A DNA stretch of 10,199 nt from Nitrososphaera sp. (GTDB taxonomy: Archaea; Thermoproteota; Nitrososphaeria; Nitrososphaerales; Nitrososphaeraceae). This document shows, in pieces, positions 8,204-10,199 of the stretch (positions are counted from its first letter, which is position 1; each line of letters starts with the position of its first letter). The stretch spans positions 1 to 10,199 of the forward strand of contig JANWHJ010000058.1 in assembly GCA_025450475.1 (NCBI GenBank). Reading direction: 5' to 3'. The translations under genes and the position numbers were made by a program. Under the pieces are notes generated by a model, which was not told where the DNA came from, made no database searches, and was given only the letters and a program-made list of their open reading frames with translations.

Positions 8204-8229
8204 GAGCATGAGTTGTGAGCATGATTTGT
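8204..8229 (+). repeat. Tandem 13-bp direct repeat in the rpl30e-nusA gap
   Basis: GAGCATGAGTTGT (8204-8216) is followed immediately by GAGCATGATTTGT (8217-8229); 12 of 13 positions agree and there is no spacer. It covers the place where transcripts from the weak TATA-like sequence at 8196 would begin. It could be a slippage duplication or a two-copy protein-binding site; the sequence alone does not tell which. Confidence 0.6.
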
Positions 8230-8269
8230 TGTCGTTATTTGCATCGCACATCATGGGGACGCTGTAACG

Positions 8270-8740
8270 ATGGAGATCAAGCTCACTTCTGACGAGCTGC
8301 GACTCATGTCACTTTTCCAGAGCGTGACAAGCGCCACTGCAAGGGACTGCATTCTCGATGAAAAGATGGACCGCGTCATTTTTGTCGTAAACAAGGGTCA
8401 GATGGGGCTTGCTATAGGCAAGGGCGGCTCAACCATCAAGCAATTGCAGAACGTAGTTGCAAAAAAGATCGAACTAGTCGAATTTTCTGAAGATGCTGCT
8501 GAATTTATCCGCAACATGCTCAACGCAGAGATGGTAAATGACGTCAGGATTTCAGATAGGAGCGACGGGAGCAAACAAGCCGTCGTGACAGTCGATCAGC
8601 GGAAAAAGGGTGCCGTCGTGGGCAGAGAAGGTAGGAATGCCGAAAAGGCGAGGCTTCTTGCGAAGCGATACTTCCAAATAACCAATGTCCAGATAGTAAG
8701 CCCTGAACAGGGTAATAACATGGTGAATATGGATGGGTAA
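8270..8740 (+). CDS. nusA: NusA-like transcription factor, two KH domains only
   Basis: Archaeal NusA homologues consist only of the paired KH RNA-binding domains; the polymerase-binding N-terminal and S1 domains of bacterial NusA are absent. The 156-residue length fits this. KH1 carries the nucleic-acid-binding GxxG loop as GKGG (50-53) within LAIGKGGSTIKQLQ, and KH2 carries it as GREG (118-121) within GAVVGREGRNAEKARLLAKR. The likely role is binding nascent RNA in transcription elongation or termination, but the exact archaeal function is not settled. The ATG at 8270 is the only start between an in-frame TGA at 8222-8224 and Met13. No convincing Shine-Dalgarno sequence precedes it (only GGGGAC at 8255-8260), unlike its neighbours. 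Its last 8 nt overlap rps12, and L30e-NusA-S12-S7 is a conserved archaeal order. Confidence 0.93.
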   Translation: MEIKLTSDELRLMSLFQSVTSATARDCILDEKMDRVIFVVNKGQMGLAIGKGGSTIKQLQNVVAKKIELVEFSEDAAEFIRNMLNAEMVNDVRISDRSDGSKQAVVTVDQRKKGAVVGREGRNAEKARLLAKRYFQITNVQIVSPEQGNNMVNMDG

Positions 8741-9170
8741 ATCTCCGCTTGGTCTGTTTGCAGGTAGGGTTCTCAAGGCCAAAAAGAGTCGCGCTAGGTG
8801 GGCGGACAAGTATTATAAGAGAAGGATGCTCATGCTTGACAAGAAGGCAAATCCTCTAGAGGGTGCGCCGCAAGCAAGGGGTATTGTACTCGAAAAAGTT
8901 GGTATCGAGTCAAAGCAGCCAAACTCTGCCGTGCGAAAGTGCGTCAGGGTTCAGCTGATAAAGAACGGCAAGTCGGTAACGGCATTCCTTCCTAGGGACG
9001 GTGCTCTGAATTTCGTAGACGAGCACGACGAAGTCATTATCGGCGGCATCGGAGGCTCGATGGGTGGTGCAATGGGCGACATCCCCGGCGTCCGGTGGCA
9101 GGTGTTCAAGGTAAACGGCGTTTCGTTGAACGAGCTTGTTCACGGTAGAAAGGAGAAACCTAGAAGATGA
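8733..9170 (+). CDS. rps12: Small-subunit ribosomal protein S12 (uS12)
   Basis: S12 sits at the decoding centre of the 30S subunit and affects translational accuracy. The 145 residues agree with the archaeal length. Diagnostic blocks are YYKRRMLMLDKKANPLEGAP (27-46), ARGIVLEKVGIESKQPNSA (48-66), LPRDGALNFVDEHDEV (86-101) and GDIPGVRW (115-122). Pro63 in KQPNSA corresponds to the proline hydroxylated in eukaryotic Rps23; whether it is modified here is unknown. The loop at 105-114 (GIGGSMGGAM) is rich in glycine and methionine and lacks the basic residues I would expect there in many archaeal S12 proteins. The ATG overlaps the end of nusA by 8 nt and has GGTGA at 8722-8726 as a ribosome binding site, so translation is probably coupled to nusA. 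Confidence 0.97.
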   Translation: MGKSPLGLFAGRVLKAKKSRARWADKYYKRRMLMLDKKANPLEGAPQARGIVLEKVGIESKQPNSAVRKCVRVQLIKNGKSVTAFLPRDGALNFVDEHDEVIIGGIGGSMGGAMGDIPGVRWQVFKVNGVSLNELVHGRKEKPRR

Positions 9171-9772
9171 GCGGCAAAGAGCAGATCCATATTCAGCTGT
9201 TCCACAAGTGGGACGCGACTGACATCAAGATAAACGACCCCGGTCTGAAGAACGTGATAAGCCTCAAACCCGCGGTGATCCCTGTGACCTTTGGAAGGCA
9301 TGAGCACCAACGGTTGAAAAAGGCAGAAGTGAACATTGTCGAGCGCCTCGCAAACAAGATGATGCATTTCGGGAAGAAATACGCGAAGAACACAGGCAGG
9401 ATGGGCGGCAAGAAGGCTAGGATGCTAAACATCGTAAAGACCGCGTTTGAAATAATTCATCTTGAAACAGGCAAGAACCCGATCGAGCTGCTGGTGAGGG
9501 CAATCGAGAACTCTTCTCCAAACGAGGACACAACCCGTATCGTGTACGGCGGTGTAGTCTACCACGTATCAGTTGATGTCGCCCCGCTGCGCAGGATCGA
9601 CCTCGCGCTACGTTTTATCGCTGAGGGCATAAGAGAGTCTACCTATAGTAACCCGCAGGCGATCGAAGAAGCGCTCGCCAAGGAAATAATCTTGGCTTCA
9701 AACAATGACATGGCTAGCCACGCGGTAAAGAAAAAGAACGAGCAAGAAAGAATCGCGATGGCTTCAAGGTAA
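9167..9772 (+). CDS. rps7: Small-subunit ribosomal protein S7 (uS7)
   Basis: S7 is a primary 16S rRNA-binding protein that nucleates assembly of the 30S head and lies near the exit site. The 201-residue chain matches the archaeal and eukaryotic S7/S5e form. Recognisable segments are IQLFHKWDATDIKINDPGL (9-27), VNIVERLANKMM (55-66), TAFEIIHLETGKNPIELLVR (92-111), the beta-hairpin TTRIVYGGVVYHVSVDV (122-138), RRIDLALRFIAEGIRE (142-157) and the C-terminal EEALAKEIILASNND (167-181). The start ATG overlaps the rps12 stop as ATGA, and AGGAG at 9151-9155 lies 11 bases before it. In many archaea elongation factor 1-alpha and S10 follow; here no gene follows, so S7 appears to be the last gene of the operon. 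Confidence 0.97.
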   Translation: MSGKEQIHIQLFHKWDATDIKINDPGLKNVISLKPAVIPVTFGRHEHQRLKKAEVNIVERLANKMMHFGKKYAKNTGRMGGKKARMLNIVKTAFEIIHLETGKNPIELLVRAIENSSPNEDTTRIVYGGVVYHVSVDVAPLRRIDLALRFIAEGIRESTYSNPQAIEEALAKEIILASNNDMASHAVKKKNEQERIAMASR

Positions 9773-9779
9773 GACAACA

Positions 9780-9800
9780 TTTTTCCCTTTCTTCTATCTT
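9780..9800 (+). terminator. Probable pyrimidine-tract terminator after rps7
   Basis: Directly after the rps7 stop comes a T-rich pyrimidine run, five T then CCC, TTT and further C/T up to 9795. Archaeal polymerase is known to stop at oligo-T tracts without needing a hairpin. Since no gene follows on the plus strand, termination here is plausible. The five-T core is short, so it may be only partly efficient. Confidence 0.5.
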
Positions 9801-9807
9801 AGGCGCA

Positions 9808-9822
9808 AAGAACATTGTTCTT
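9808..9822. repeat. 15-base dyad AAGAAC-ATT-GTTCTT
   Basis: Two exact 6-bp arms flank a 3-base centre, about 35 bp after the rps7 stop. In RNA it would form a small AU-rich hairpin just past the T-rich tract, and could help to define the transcript 3' end. As DNA it could be a protein-binding dyad. Either role is inference. Confidence 0.4.
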
Positions 9823-10005
9823 CCCCTCAAACCTCGACCGCATTCCCGGGAAGCTGGTGGCTTAGATTGGCTTGATGCAGACGCAGATTACCACTCTACC
9901 GAGTTTGAAGTCTCAAAACACAAAGAAGCTGACACACCTGAAGTCAAGGGCATCTGATTGACCGTGCTGATAAAGTTTGTGTGTTATTGAACGCCGGTAT
10001 GTTAA

Positions 10006-10051
10006 CAGGACGATCCTGAGGACCATACGATTCGGAATAAGGGCATATTCC
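10006..10051. repeat. Two small inverted repeats in the right spacer
   Basis: CAGGA-CGA-TCCTG (10006-10018) has a 5-bp stem and GGAATA-AGGGCA-TATTCC (10034-10051) a 6-bp stem with a 6-base loop. Both are exact and lie 15 bases apart. They could belong to a small structured RNA, but I see no clear C/D-box, H/ACA or other known RNA signature, and no strong promoter immediately before them. Confidence 0.35.
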
Positions 10052-10100
10052 TGTCATATGTAGAAAGAAAAGTGAAAATGAAGTCAACCTGAACTATTCC

Positions 10101-10108
10101 CTATAAAA
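10101..10108 (+). promoter_or_regulatory. TATA box pointing out of the right edge
   Basis: CTATAAAA is a good archaeal TATA-box match. Initiation would be expected near 10127-10132. No plus-strand start codon followed by a sustained ORF appears before the window ends, so it would drive a gene beyond 10199 or a non-coding RNA. The bases just upstream are pyrimidine-rich and do not form a clear BRE. Confidence 0.45.
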
Positions 10109-10199
10109 GCGGATTGGGTCATCCAACCTACGAATTGAAATCATCTTGTATTTTCATTTCATAAACAATAGAAGCGATTGCTTCCCGCATTTTGAAAAA

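Larger units (their letters stand above)
9773..10199. other. Non-coding stretch after rps7, no gene recognised
   Basis: These 427 bases contain no ORF with a normal start and recognisable protein, and no tRNA or rRNA pattern that I could find on either strand. What can be seen is the T-rich tract after rps7, a 15-base dyad at 9808-9822, the 10-bp palindrome TTCCCGGGAA at 9843-9852, and two small hairpins at 10006-10018 and 10034-10051. A TATA box lies at 10101. Two more inverted repeats occur near the right edge: TGAAAT/ATTTCA (10136-10141 with 10156-10161) and GAAGC/GCTTC (10171-10175 with 10180-10184). A frame lacking a start codon is open from the end of rps7 to a TGA at 9955-9957. Confidence 0.6.

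Noticed and set aside
9840..9905. Possible tRNA-like segment on the minus strand (a GGTAGAGTGG run resembles a D-loop)
   Set aside because: No matching acceptor stem, anticodon arm or GGTTCGAATCC-type T-loop at the required distances.
9875..9961. 28-codon plus-strand ORF beginning at ATG 9875
   Set aside because: Short, no ribosome binding site, and low-complexity Thr/Ser/Lys composition; it overlaps another open frame and looks like chance.
10060..10100. Possible C/D-box sRNA (CTGA motifs and an ATGAAG sequence)
   Set aside because: No proper RTGATGA C box paired with a terminal D box at correct spacing; CTGA tetramers are expected by chance.

Overview
The window is a core transcription and translation gene cluster from an archaeon, almost certainly an ammonia-oxidising thaumarchaeon (Nitrososphaerota). 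A Nitrososphaera-like soil lineage is likely but is my inference. The proteins are clearly archaeal: RpoH is a free, Rpb5-like small subunit, the NusA-like protein is made only of KH domains, and L30e is present. RNA polymerase subunit A is one continuous chain (A' and A'' fused), whereas most archaea split it into rpoA1 and rpoA2. An unsplit A together with an unsplit B is a known trait of Thaumarchaeota and some relatives. The coding DNA is of moderate G+C and the spacers are AT-rich with archaeal TATA boxes.

Layout. At the left edge, on the minus strand, lies the 5' end of a gene for a secreted or surface protein with a signal peptide and the start of a beta-sandwich-like domain (1-215). 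A divergent AT-rich spacer (216-461) holds a perfect inverted repeat and a good TATA box. The plus strand then carries rpoH (462-710), rpoB (718-4068), fused rpoA (4081-7899), rpl30e (7874-8185), nusA (8270-8740), rps12 (8733-9170) and rps7 (9167-9772). Spacing is tight: 7 nt, 12 nt, a 26-nt overlap, an 84-nt gap, an 8-nt overlap and a 4-nt ATGA overlap. Most starts follow a visible Shine-Dalgarno sequence, and rpoH uses TTG. The 84-nt gap before nusA is the one real break; it contains a near-perfect tandem repeat, a possible 19-codon mini-ORF and a TATA-like sequence. After rps7 a pyrimidine tract probably ends transcription. The last 427 bases hold no gene I can support, only several short inverted repeats and a TATA box pointing out of the window.

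The genes work together. RpoB and RpoA form the catalytic core of RNA polymerase and RpoH is an assembly or jaw subunit. The NusA-like protein probably acts on nascent RNA. L30e, S12 and S7 are ribosomal proteins. Co-transcription would couple polymerase and ribosome supply.

I see no defence system, mobile element, CRISPR array, tRNA or other exotic system. The points worth a second look are mostly in the three non-coding stretches and are modest.
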